Shown in pieces: positions 1 to 7,588 of a DNA stretch of 64,000 nt. Location of the stretch: the NCBI RefSeq assembly GCF_902143515.1, contig NZ_CABFVD010000001.1:434001-498000 (forward strand), in the 5' to 3' direction. Each line of letters begins with the position of its first letter. Position 1 is the stretch's first letter. Below the pieces are notes generated by a model that did no database searches, was not told where the DNA came from, and worked only from the letters and a program-made list of their open reading frames with translations. The position numbers were made by a program, and so were the translations under genes. This stretch comes from Hathewaya massiliensis (GTDB lineage: Bacteria; Bacillota; Clostridia; Clostridiales; Clostridiaceae).

Positions 1-44
1 TAAAATATGTGCTCCAATTAAGTGTTGTTATTTTTTTACTTTTA

Positions 45-1232
45 TTATTCATAACTTAAAGCATCAATTGGGTTAAGTTTTGCAGCCTTTAGAGCAGGAC
101 TTATTCCAAAAACAACTCCCATAAAAGTTGATGTTCCAAGTCCTAATATTATAATACTAAGGGATGTTCTTGCATGAATCTTTATTATATTAGCTATTAA
201 GTTGGCAAGCCCTATACCTAAAAGTACTCCAATTATTCCACCTATTAAACAAATTACTACTGATTCTATTAGAAATTGAAATAAAATGTTTTTACTAGTG
301 GCACCTAGAGCTCTTCTTATTCCAATTTCTTTGGTCCTTTCTACAATGGCCATATACATTATGTTCATAATACCAATCCCTCCTACAACCAAAGATATGC
401 TTGCAATACTTGCTACAAATCCTGTTAAAATAGAGCTTACCTTATTTATAGACTTTGCTATATTCTCCATATTGAAAACTTCATAGGTACCATCTAAATT
501 AGTAACCTTGTTAAGCTTGTCTACTATTTTTTTTGAAACCTCATTTATATCGTACTTATCCTTAATACTTATTTTTAAACTCCTTGCCGAATCATCTCCA
601 TAGGTTATGCTCCAAGTTGATTTTGGAATATAAATATTATCAAAGTTTATGAAGGATGCTGGTCCATCCCCATCAATTACACCTATTATTCTCATTGGTT
701 TATTGGTGAGCTGTATAATTTCACCTATAGCATTCTTGTTTTCAAATAGCTTCTCCTTTAAACTTTTATTTATAATACATACTCTTGAAACTTTATTAAG
801 TTCATTCTCATTAAAGTTTCTTCCATATATTATTTTCTTATTACTAGGGTTATTTTCTTGTGTACTACAATTTACACTAATCATAACTGGCTTATCTTTA
901 ATCTGCATTTCTGTTACTGCTGAAAATTCTTTTTCTACCTTATCAACACCAGGAATATTTCTTATTGTATTCATGGTAAATTCATTAAAAGCATTTATAT
1001 TATCTAAAGGTGAAAAGTTCTCAGAAGGAGTAAAGGTTAAAGTTATAGATCGTGTTCCATCATTACTTATTATAGACTCTTTAATGCCATCTCCCATACC
1101 ATTACCTAAGGAAACTATAGCAATTAAACTACTTATGCCAAGTACAATTCCAATAAGAGTTAATATATATCGTAACTTATTATCTATAATAGAGGAAAAA
1201 GCCATTTCAATTATCTCTTTAAAATTCTTCAT
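45..1232 (-). CDS. MacB-like ABC transporter permease (FtsX domain)
   Basis: Membrane subunit of an ABC exporter of the MacB type; 395 aa. Residues about 20-45 form the first membrane helix (LIGIVLGISSLIAIVSLGNG), followed by a roughly 220-residue extracytoplasmic MacB_PCD-like domain. A C-terminal FtsX block has three helices and the typical cytoplasmic loop ERTKEIGIRRALGAT. The protein ends at LNPIDALSYE, the usual MacB permease terminus. Its ATG overlaps the end of the ATPase gene by 4 bp, with GAGGTG 5 nt upstream, so translation is probably coupled. The adaptor, ATPase and permease genes form one operon. The substrate (peptide, antibiotic or lipid) cannot be told from the sequence. Confidence 0.93.
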   Translation of the reverse strand: MKNFKEIIEMAFSSIIDNKLRYILTLIGIVLGISSLIAIVSLGNGMGDGIKESIISNDGTRSITLTFTPSENFSPLDNINAFNEFTMNTIRNIPGVDKVEKEFSAVTEMQIKDKPVMISVNCSTQENNPSNKKIIYGRNFNENELNKVSRVCIINKSLKEKLFENKNAIGEIIQLTNKPMRIIGVIDGDGPASFINFDNIYIPKSTWSITYGDDSARSLKISIKDKYDINEVSKKIVDKLNKVTNLDGTYEVFNMENIAKSINKVSSILTGFVASIASISLVVGGIGIMNIMYMAIVERTKEIGIRRALGATSKNILFQFLIESVVICLIGGIIGVLLGIGLANLIANIIKIHARTSLSIIILGLGTSTFMGVVFGISPALKAAKLNPIDALSYE

Positions 1233-1909
1233 TTTAACACCTCATCCTTAAGAATTTTCCCATCTAATATAGTTATTAACCTGTCAGCATAATTAGCAAC
1301 CATTCTATCATGAGTAACTAAAATAATAGTTTTTCCCTCACCATGTAGCTTTAAAAAGAGTTCCATAATGGCTTTACCTGTATTAGAATCTAATGCTCCT
1401 GTTGGCTCATCTGCAAGTATAAAAGAGGGCCTGCTTACTAAAGCTCTCGCAATAGCAATACGTTGTTTTTGACCACCTGACATTTCTTTTGGTAAGTTTT
1501 CCTTATGGCTTAAAAGTTCCACACTTTCAAGCGCCTCCACGACCCTATCTAATCTTTCTTTTTTATTTATCCTAGGTCCATATAATAGTGGTAATTCTAT
1601 ATTACGAAAAGCATTTAGTTTTGGTAATAAATTAAAACTTTGAAATACAAATCCTATATGTTTATTCCTAAATAAGGATAGCTCTTCATCATTATGATTT
1701 TTAACTTCAATTCCATTTAATTTATATTCCCCTTCAAAATTTTTATCTAAAAGACCAATTATATTCATAAGAGTTGATTTTCCACTACCAGATGGTCCCA
1801 TAATAGCTACAAACTCACCCTGTTTTATTTCTAAATTAATATCCTTTAAAGCTTCAAATTTCCCCTTTCCTTTCCCAAAATATTTCGAAACATTAGTAAT
1901 ATTTATCAT
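1229..1909 (-). CDS. MacB-like ABC transporter ATP-binding protein
   Basis: Nucleotide-binding subunit of 226 aa that powers the neighbouring permease. Walker A is GPSGSGKST (about residues 39-47), the Q-loop lies in FVFQSFNLLP, the ABC signature is MSGGQKQRIAIARAL, Walker B is FILADEPTGALD and the H-loop is LVTHD. This is the LolD/MacB/SalX family with standard length. The stop overlaps the permease start and the ATG overlaps the adaptor stop, so all three genes are tightly packed. No key residue is missing. Confidence 0.96.
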   Translation of the reverse strand: MINITNVSKYFGKGKGKFEALKDINLEIKQGEFVAIMGPSGSGKSTLMNIIGLLDKNFEGEYKLNGIEVKNHNDEELSLFRNKHIGFVFQSFNLLPKLNAFRNIELPLLYGPRINKKERLDRVVEALESVELLSHKENLPKEMSGGQKQRIAIARALVSRPSFILADEPTGALDSNTGKAIMELFLKLHGEGKTIILVTHDRMVANYADRLITILDGKILKDEVLK

Positions 1910-3078
1910 TATTTTAAAGTCACCTCATCTCCCTCTTTTAAATTATTAGGAGCATTAAGAATAACCTTGCTTCCACTAGTAACATTACTTAAAATAATAT
2001 AATTATCACCGCTATCTTTTACTTTTATCTCCGTTGAAACCACCTTATTGTCTTTTACAATCCAAATCATTTTATTATCTTTATCTATATCTTTATAAAC
2101 TGCTTTTTTAGGTAGCTTAATAGTATTTTCAACTTCTCCTAACTTAATTAAGGCATGAAAGCCATTTTCAGTTTTTCCTTTGAATTCTTTTGGAACTTCA
2201 AAACTTATTTCATAATTAGATACCTTAGGAGAATTTCCTAAATTAGAATTCATAGGATTATTAATATCATTTAAAGGATTATTATCTATCTTTATTATTT
2301 TACTTTTATAATACTTTTCATCAAAAGCTTTAAAATTAACAAAAGCCTTTGTGGAAACCTTAACATTAGGTAGTTCATACTCTGTTAATTGCCCTTTTAT
2401 AACCTTATTATTAGATTCTATGGTAATAATAGGACTTGCAGGATTATTTCCCTCATTAATTTTAACTATCTTTCCTTCTATAGGGCTTTTTATAGTAAAA
2501 GTTCCCTTTTGCTTTTTTAATTCTTTAAGTCCAATTTCATAACTTTTTATAGTATTAGTAACCATATTTATTTTTTCTTTTAATGCATCCTTTTCACTCT
2601 CTAAATAATTCATATCTATTTGACTATTAGCTGTAAATTCCTTAGATTGTGAAGGTGTTAAATTTTTAGGATTAGTATTTTTTTTATTGTTAATTTCATT
2701 TAACTTGTTCTTTAAATTTTGTAACTGATTCTTGTTATCCTGAATTTGAGATTCTTCAAGTGATATTTTATTATCTAGGCTCTCACTGTTATAAACTAAT
2801 AATACATCTTCTTTTTTTACATTATCTCCTTCTTTAATTTTAACTTCATAGTCATTTCCCTTAGATGGTTCTAAAAATATATTGTTACTGTTCTCAGCAT
2901 ATACAACTCCATTTACTACAGTAATATTCTCACTACTATCTGAAATTACATAAGTCTCAACCTCTTTCTTTGCCCCTTTCTTAACTAAAAAAGCAATAAG
3001 AGGTGTACCTACTATAAAAATAATCAAGGAAATTATAATAATAATCTTTTTCTTTTTACTATTTATAGTTTTACTCAT
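1909..3078 (-). CDS. HlyD/MacA-like efflux adaptor (membrane fusion) protein
   Basis: Periplasmic-adaptor-type subunit (389 aa) of the same exporter. It has an N-terminal membrane anchor after a lysine-rich start (about residues 13-34), a biotinyl-lipoyl-like half (IFLEPSKGNDYEVKIKEGDN), a coiled coil of about 90 residues rich in Asn, Lys and Gln, the second lipoyl half (GTFTIKSPIEGKIVKINEG) and a beta-barrel C-terminus. An upstream TTG frame exists at 3096, but the Shine-Dalgarno GGAGGGTG lies inside it, so the ATG at 3078 is chosen. In Gram-positive bacteria such adaptors act with MacB-like pumps without an outer-membrane channel. Confidence 0.9.
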   Translation of the reverse strand: MSKTINSKKKKIIIIISLIIFIVGTPLIAFLVKKGAKKEVETYVISDSSENITVVNGVVYAENSNNIFLEPSKGNDYEVKIKEGDNVKKEDVLLVYNSESLDNKISLEESQIQDNKNQLQNLKNKLNEINNKKNTNPKNLTPSQSKEFTANSQIDMNYLESEKDALKEKINMVTNTIKSYEIGLKELKKQKGTFTIKSPIEGKIVKINEGNNPASPIITIESNNKVIKGQLTEYELPNVKVSTKAFVNFKAFDEKYYKSKIIKIDNNPLNDINNPMNSNLGNSPKVSNYEISFEVPKEFKGKTENGFHALIKLGEVENTIKLPKKAVYKDIDKDNKMIWIVKDNKVVSTEIKVKDSGDNYIILSNVTSGSKVILNAPNNLKEGDEVTLK

Positions 3079-3190
3079 TCTACTTACACCCTCCAAAACA
3101 AATCATATTATCCCCACTAGATATATGTTTAGTTTTTATACTTAAATTTTCTATAGCTTATATTTGTAAAATTTAAACTTTATGACATAT

Positions 3191-3236
3191 AAAAATGAAT
3201 AAAAGCCCATAGATAATTTGTATATAACTATGGGCT
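3191..3236 (-). terminator. Rho-independent terminator of the 132-aa membrane protein gene
   Basis: A 9-bp stem (AGCCCATAG at 3204-3212 with CTATGGGCT at 3228-3236) is followed on the minus strand by a U-rich stretch (complement of 3191-3203). It lies 14 nt beyond the stop at 3250 and upstream of the adaptor operon. Confidence 0.8.
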
Positions 3237-3249
3237 ATATTTTAAATAA

Positions 3250-3648
3250 TTAAACTATTTCTTTTTCACTATCTTCCATTTCTTTAAAAAGTTTCATAAG
3301 TGTATAAGCTGCCCATAAGTTTAAAAGTACACCTATTATGCCTGATATAATGGTAGTAGTTGATATTTCATTCATAAAAAATGAATAAGCAAAATTAAAT
3401 AGGGCTATACCTGCATATAAATATACAGCAACCTTTTTCCAAAGAAATATTCCTATAGTACTTGCAAATTGTATTATAGAAGCTATAGTAGAAACCACAA
3501 GAACACTTGTAGAAAATTTAGGATATTCAGGTAAAACCTTTACCATGTACGAATTAGAAAAGATGATAAACATTCCAAAAAAAGAACCAATTAACCCCAA
3601 TACAAGCCATCCAGTTAAAAAACACCCTCTTTTAGGTTTTTCATTCAT
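3250..3648 (-). CDS. Small four-helix membrane protein of unknown function
   Basis: 132 aa with four predicted membrane segments, at about residues 10-30, 43-65, 70-88 and 95-118. It is a generic hydrophobic protein and I recognise no catalytic motif. ATG with GGGGGAAA 8 nt upstream. It has its own terminator and lies between the ABC exporter and the CBS-ACT gene, with no obvious functional link. The upstream AT-rich region (3660-3790) repeats TTAATATT-type motifs. Confidence 0.7.
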   Translation of the reverse strand: MNEKPKRGCFLTGWLVLGLIGSFFGMFIIFSNSYMVKVLPEYPKFSTSVLVVSTIASIIQFASTIGIFLWKKVAVYLYAGIALFNFAYSFFMNEISTTTIISGIIGVLLNLWAAYTLMKLFKEMEDSEKEIV

Positions 3649-3783
3649 AATTTATTTCCCCCTAATTTATTATATTAATATTAACAATAATATCATATTT
3701 TAATATTATGTTCAATATTTTAACATAATGCTTAAAAATTTTACATTATTAAATTAAAATACAGTTATTTTAATTTAATAAAA

Positions 3784-3811
3784 AATAAGGCGGACTTTAG
3801 TCCCCCTTATT
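3784..3811. terminator. Terminator after the CBS-ACT gene
   Basis: Outer stem AATAAGG (3784-3790) with CCTTATT (3805-3811) and inner GGAC/GTCC, flanked by A-rich and T-rich tracts on either side. It lies 6 nt past the stop of the CBS-ACT gene and could work in both directions. Confidence 0.8.
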
Positions 3812-3816
3812 TTTTA

Positions 3817-4437
3817 TTATTGAATTTTAAAACCTGCATCTTTTACTTTAGCCATTACATCATCGTAGTTTTCTGTGTTTATTCTAACTACAATTTCTTT
3901 AACTTCTGTTAAGCTTTTTGGATCTACTACAACAAAGCTTATAATTTGAGCATTATTCTCTGTTATTATTTTTGATAGTTTTGAAATTTGACCTGGTATA
4001 TCATAAGCTATAACTGCAATTCTCTTTCCTCTATTTAAACCAAATAATTCTGTAAATTGTTTAAATACTGCATTATGAGTTATTATTCCATGAAATGTAT
4101 TAGCATGGTCTACAACTGCTACAAAAGCAGTATTTTTAGTAGCTAAAAAATGTGCGGCTTCTTCAATTTGCTCCATAGGTCCTATCTTAGGAACATCTTC
4201 TCTCATTATATTTTCTACTAAGAATTCTCCTAAAAGACTCTTTTTATCTAGATTTTTTTCAAAATAGAAAGTGTAGATTCTTTCTTTTGAAATGGCCCCG
4301 TAAAACTTTTCCCCCTCTGCTACTGGTATTGATAAGAATTTGTATTCCTCTATTAATTCCAGAGCTTTTTTTACAGTATCTTTAGGAGAAACTGTGATTA
4401 ACTTATCTTTAGATAACATTAAATTGTTTACAAACAT
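3817..4437 (-). CDS. CBS-pair and ACT domain protein (AcuB-like)
   Basis: 206 aa: two CBS motifs (about residues 1-60 and 70-125, containing VSPKDTVKKALELI and MEQIEEAAHFLATKNTAFVAVVD in two parts) and an ACT domain at about 135-206 (RIAVIAYDIPGQISKLSKII). CBS pairs bind adenine nucleotides and ACT domains bind amino acids, so this is probably a ligand sensor. No catalytic domain is attached. Clear Shine-Dalgarno GGGAGGG before the ATG. It is divergent from tsaE. The ligand and partner are unknown. Confidence 0.85.
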   Translation of the reverse strand: MFVNNLMLSKDKLITVSPKDTVKKALELIEEYKFLSIPVAEGEKFYGAISKERIYTFYFEKNLDKKSLLGEFLVENIMREDVPKIGPMEQIEEAAHFLATKNTAFVAVVDHANTFHGIITHNAVFKQFTELFGLNRGKRIAVIAYDIPGQISKLSKIITENNAQIISFVVVDPKSLTEVKEIVVRINTENYDDVMAKVKDAGFKIQ

Positions 4438-4765
4438 ATATGACCCTCCCTTATTATACCTTTACAAATAGTATATACTATAAAAGATGAGTTTAAGTAT
4501 ATTTAATCTAAAAAGTTAAAAAACTTTTTATTTGTAAAGCTATTTATATTTAGTTCCTTATATTATACAACCTTTTTCACAATTTTTGAAGTTTTCTATA
4601 TATTGCATTAAAAATATTTCCATTCTATATACTATGCTTTGAACATTAACAATATTAATAATTTTAAATAATAACAATATTAATATTTAAAATAATATTT
4701 CATTATATTTTTAGAACACTTAACTTTTTTTCTATATTAATATAAAATATTAGAGAGGTGAGAAT
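4438..4765. other. Divergent promoter region, CBS-ACT gene / tsaE
   Basis: This 328-bp intergenic stretch is very AT-rich and must hold the promoters of both divergent transcripts. A 14-bp direct repeat, TAACAATATTAATA, occurs at 4647-4660 and 4672-4685, 25 bp apart centre to centre. I see no RNA gene or protein-coding frame. Confidence 0.5.
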
Positions 4766-5227
4766 ATGATGTTTTTAGTTAATTCTGTAGAACAGACTTA
4801 TAATATTGGTTTTCAAATAGGTCAGATGTGCAAAAGTGGTGATATAATTTGTCTAGTAGGTGACCTTGGCACTGGTAAAACACACTTAACCAAAGGAATA
4901 GCAAAGGGTTTAAATATAGATGATCATATTACAAGTCCTACATTTACCATTGTAAATGAATATGAAGGAAGACTTAAACTTTACCATTTTGATGTATATA
5001 GGGTAAATGACCCTGATGAAATAGAAGCTATTGGTTTTGATGAATATATATTTTCAGATGGAGTTTCCATAATAGAGTGGGCAAATTATATTGAAGACTT
5101 AATCCCACAAGAAGATGCAATGTATATATATATAAATAAAATAGAAGATCAATGCCCTAATAATCGTGAAATTAAATTTGAATTTACTAATCCTAAATAT
5201 AATTATGTAAAGGAGATAAATATATGA
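4766..5227 (+). CDS. tsaE: tRNA t6A biosynthesis ATPase TsaE
   Basis: TsaE (153 aa) is the P-loop ATPase of the TsaB-TsaD-TsaE complex that transfers threonylcarbamoyl to A37 of ANN-decoding tRNAs. Walker A is GDLGTGKTH (residues 32-40). The family motifs SPTFTIVNEYEG, YHFDVYRV and IIEWANYIEDLIP are present. Shine-Dalgarno GAGAGGTGAG precedes the ATG; a second Met directly follows the first. It overlaps tsaB by 4 bp. tsaC/sua5 is 36 kb away at 40.9 kb, and tsaD is not in the window. Confidence 0.96.
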   Translation: MMFLVNSVEQTYNIGFQIGQMCKSGDIICLVGDLGTGKTHLTKGIAKGLNIDDHITSPTFTIVNEYEGRLKLYHFDVYRVNDPDEIEAIGFDEYIFSDGVSIIEWANYIEDLIPQEDAMYIYINKIEDQCPNNREIKFEFTNPKYNYVKEINI

Positions 5228-5937
5228 AGATATTAAGTCTAGACTCTGCTACTGAAAGTGCAAGTTGTGCTTTATTAGATGATGAAAAACTTTTAGGTGA
5301 AATAACTTTTAATTATAAAAAACAACATTCAATTATTACTATGCCTATGATAGATTCCCTATTAAAAAATACTGGTACTGACATAAAAGATATTGATGGT
5401 TTTGTTGTATCTAAAGGCCCTGGATCTTTTACTGGGCTTAGAATAGGTATGGCAACTATAAAAGGCTTAAGCCAAGGGCTCAATAAACCTCTAATTAGCA
5501 TTTCTTCTTTAGATGCATTAGCTCATAACTTAGCTTTTTCTGAAGGAATTATTTGTCCTATTATGGATGCCTTAAGAAATAATGTATATACTGCCCTATA
5601 TAAATTTGAAGAAAATAAACTAGTTAGGTTATCAGATTATATGGCAATACATATAGATGAGCTTTTGGAAAAATTAAAAAAATATGATTCAAAAGTTATT
5701 TTTATAGGAGATGGAACCTATAAATTTAAGGATTATTTAGTAGAAAAAACAGAAGGTCTTAATATAGGTTTTGCACCTACTAGTTTAAATTTAGTTAAAG
5801 CCTCTTCCCTTGGAGAATTAGGTTTAAATCACTTAAAAAATGAAGAAGATGAAAATATATTTTCCATGGCCCCTATATATTTAAGAAAATCTCAAGCTGA
5901 AAGAGAATATGAAGAAAAGCACGGAGAAGGTGTTTAA
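5224..5937 (+). CDS. tsaB: tRNA t6A biosynthesis protein TsaB
   Basis: TsaB (237 aa) is the inactive ASKHA-fold partner of TsaD. The N-terminus KILSLDSATESASCALL and the motif GPGSFTGLRIG (about residues 67-77) are diagnostic. The start overlaps the tsaE stop (ATGA-type coupling), with AAGGAG just upstream. rimI begins 5 bp after the stop. The tsaE-tsaB-rimI order is standard in Clostridia. Confidence 0.96.
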   Translation: MKILSLDSATESASCALLDDEKLLGEITFNYKKQHSIITMPMIDSLLKNTGTDIKDIDGFVVSKGPGSFTGLRIGMATIKGLSQGLNKPLISISSLDALAHNLAFSEGIICPIMDALRNNVYTALYKFEENKLVRLSDYMAIHIDELLEKLKKYDSKVIFIGDGTYKFKDYLVEKTEGLNIGFAPTSLNLVKASSLGELGLNHLKNEEDENIFSMAPIYLRKSQAEREYEEKHGEGV

Positions 5938-5942
5938 AAGTT

Positions 5943-6407
5943 ATGGAAAAAGATGATTTTTTATTTTCATATATGAAGGAAGAAGATATTCCTGGAGTTT
6001 ATCTAGTGAATACCTTAAGTTTAAAATCACCTTGGAGTATAGAAGCTTTTAAAGATGAATTTAAAAATACCTTTGCACACTATATTGTATGCAAATATAA
6101 AGAAGACATTATTGCTTTTGCTGGTATGTGGATAATTGCAGATGAAGCCCATATAACAAATGTAGCAGTCCATCCAAATTTTAGACATATGAAAATTGGT
6201 ACTTCTTTAATTAAAACTTTAAAAGGGATTTGTAGTGATAATAAGGTTACTGGAATAACCTTGGAAGTAAGAGAATCTAATATTATAGCTCAAAACCTTT
6301 ATAAAAAAGAAGAATTCGTAAATGCAGGAGTTAGGAAAAACTTCTACACAAACCCTGTGGAAGATGGAATTATTATGTGGTGTTATGAAAGCACGGATAC
6401 TAGGTAA
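5943..6407 (+). CDS. rimI: Ribosomal-protein-alanine N-acetyltransferase RimI
   Basis: A GNAT-fold acetyltransferase (154 aa), last gene of the tsaE-tsaB-rimI operon. The acetyl-CoA-binding region contains NVAVHPNFRHMKIGTSLIKTL (two adjoining motif-A segments, about residues 74-95), followed by LEVRESNIIAQNLYKKEEF. RimI acetylates the N-terminal Ala of ribosomal protein S18 in E. coli; in Clostridia the substrate is inferred from operon context and family. Confidence 0.92.
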   Translation: MEKDDFLFSYMKEEDIPGVYLVNTLSLKSPWSIEAFKDEFKNTFAHYIVCKYKEDIIAFAGMWIIADEAHITNVAVHPNFRHMKIGTSLIKTLKGICSDNKVTGITLEVRESNIIAQNLYKKEEFVNAGVRKNFYTNPVEDGIIMWCYESTDTR

Positions 6408-6530
6408 AGGGTAAAAAGTCAGAAGTATTAAGTGAGAAGTAAAAAGCAAGGCGTAAGAAATACTAAGTAATGGGTAAGAGCTAAGAGTTGAGATGTAAGA
6501 GATAACTCTGAAGTTACTTTACTAGTTTAA
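6408..6530 (+). repeat. Purine-rich low-complexity repeat after rimI
   Basis: Imperfect short repeats of the type AAGAGTTGAGATGTAAGAG, AAGTATTAAGTGAGAAGTAA and AAATACTAAGTAATGGGTAAG run from the rimI stop to just before the terminator. All three frames contain stops. Similar purine-rich strings lie between tdk and prmC (45321-45491, opposite strand). The function is unknown; it may be slippage-prone intergenic DNA. Confidence 0.6.
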
Positions 6531-6534
6531 AAGT

Positions 6535-6588
6535 AAAACCATGTATAAAAGAGATTTTATTTTCTCTTTTATACATGGTTTTTTTGTT
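6535..6588. terminator. Strong terminator between rimI (+) and ribU (-)
   Basis: A stem of 17 bp or more (ACCATGTATAAAAGAGA at 6538-6554 with TCTCTTTTATACATGGT at 6563-6579) is followed by TTTTTTT on the plus strand. A-rich sequence precedes it, so it can also stop ribU transcripts. Confidence 0.9.
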
Positions 6589-6677
6589 ATTTGCTATTTC
6601 CTATTTATTATCTACTTTTTACTATTCCATACTTATTATTTATATGAACATTCTACAATAACTAATTACATTTCATA

Positions 6678-7319
6678 TTATTTAACCATTTTCAGTTTAT
6701 TTTTTTCCTTATATCTTTCATTTGATATTACAGGTGCTAAACTCCTATATAAAGATACAGAAACCACTGAAACTATAAATCCCTTTATTAAATTAAATGG
6801 TATTATGGACCAGTATATTAAAGTTTTAAAACTATTTACATTGCCATTTACCTTGTTTGCCATTTTAACAAAACTCTCTACATTAGCTCCATAAAACTTA
6901 GCATATGCAGGTATAAATGCATAGTAATTCAAAACACCTGCAACTAGAGACATTACTATGGTTCCTATTAATAATCCCATTATTGCACTTTTTTTACTTC
7001 TATTTTTATTATATATATAACTTGATATAAATACTAAAAATACTCCTACGGAAAAGTTTGCAACTTCACCTATAAAGGCTGTTTTTGTCATTAATAAGCC
7101 ATGTAGTATGTTTTTTAATAGTAGAATTAAGACTCCCGCTAAAGGTCCTAGTGCAAATCCTCCAAATAAAGCTGGGATATCACTTACATCAATTTTTAAA
7201 AATTGTGGAAATAAAAATGATAACGAAAACTCCAGTTGCATTAGTAACAAAGATATCACCGATAGCATAGATACCTTAATTAAAGTGTTTAATCTTAGTT
7301 TTGTGTTGATTTTTTCCAT
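6678..7319 (-). CDS. ribU: Riboflavin ECF transporter S component RibU
   Basis: A 213-aa membrane protein with about six helices, an S component of an energy-coupling factor transporter. The motif FLKIDVSDIPALFGGFALGP is typical of RibU. The specificity call is supported by the FMN riboswitch in its leader. The shared EcfA/A'/T module is not in this window. ATG at 7319 with AGGGGGAAG 5 nt upstream. Confidence 0.93.
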   Translation of the reverse strand: MEKINTKLRLNTLIKVSMLSVISLLLMQLEFSLSFLFPQFLKIDVSDIPALFGGFALGPLAGVLILLLKNILHGLLMTKTAFIGEVANFSVGVFLVFISSYIYNKNRSKKSAIMGLLIGTIVMSLVAGVLNYYAFIPAYAKFYGANVESFVKMANKVNGNVNSFKTLIYWSIIPFNLIKGFIVSVVSVSLYRSLAPVISNERYKEKNKLKMVK

Positions 7320-7373
7320 TATTCTTCCCCCTATAAAAGATAATTTTATCTTTCAGGGTGGGAGGTACAATAA

Positions 7374-7400
7374 CAAAAAAGCCCTGAATAAATTCAGGGC
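7374..7400 (-). terminator. Riboswitch-controlled terminator in the ribU leader
   Basis: Perfect 9-bp stem GCCCTGAAT/ATTCAGGGC (7381-7389 and 7392-7400), followed on the minus strand by seven Us. It sits between the FMN aptamer and the ribU start, as expected for transcription attenuation when FMN is bound. Confidence 0.88.
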
Positions 7401-7420
7401 AAATAAACGTACTTATACCT

Positions 7421-7530
7421 CTCTTCTTTCATCCAGACTTTAACTGTCGGCTTCGGAATCTCACCGAATCATGCTAAAAATAGCTCGCGGGCTTTACCGC
7501 CGGTGGGGACTTACACCCCGCCCTGAAGAG
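7421..7530 (-). promoter_or_regulatory. FMN riboswitch (RFN element)
   Basis: On the minus strand the leader carries the conserved RFN blocks in order: CTTCAGGGCGGGGTG, AAGTCCCCACCGGCGGTAA, AGCCCGCGAGC, GATTCGGTGAGATTCCGAAG, CCGACAGT and AAGTCTGGATG. The closing P1 stem is CTCTTC/GAAGAG (7525-7530 with 7421-7426). The terminator at 7374-7400 follows. FMN binding should repress ribU. Confidence 0.96.
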
Positions 7531-7588
7531 TAATTTAATTTTTTAACTTATAATTTTATTATACTCTTTAGAAACTTATTTATCAACT

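Noticed and set aside
649-1251. 200-codon plus-strand frame
   Set aside because: Antisense to the MacB-like permease, hydrophobic by complement, with no Shine-Dalgarno.
6541-6894. 117-codon plus-strand frame following rimI
   Set aside because: It begins inside the strong terminator at 6535-6588 and is antisense to the end of ribU. No ribosome-binding site.
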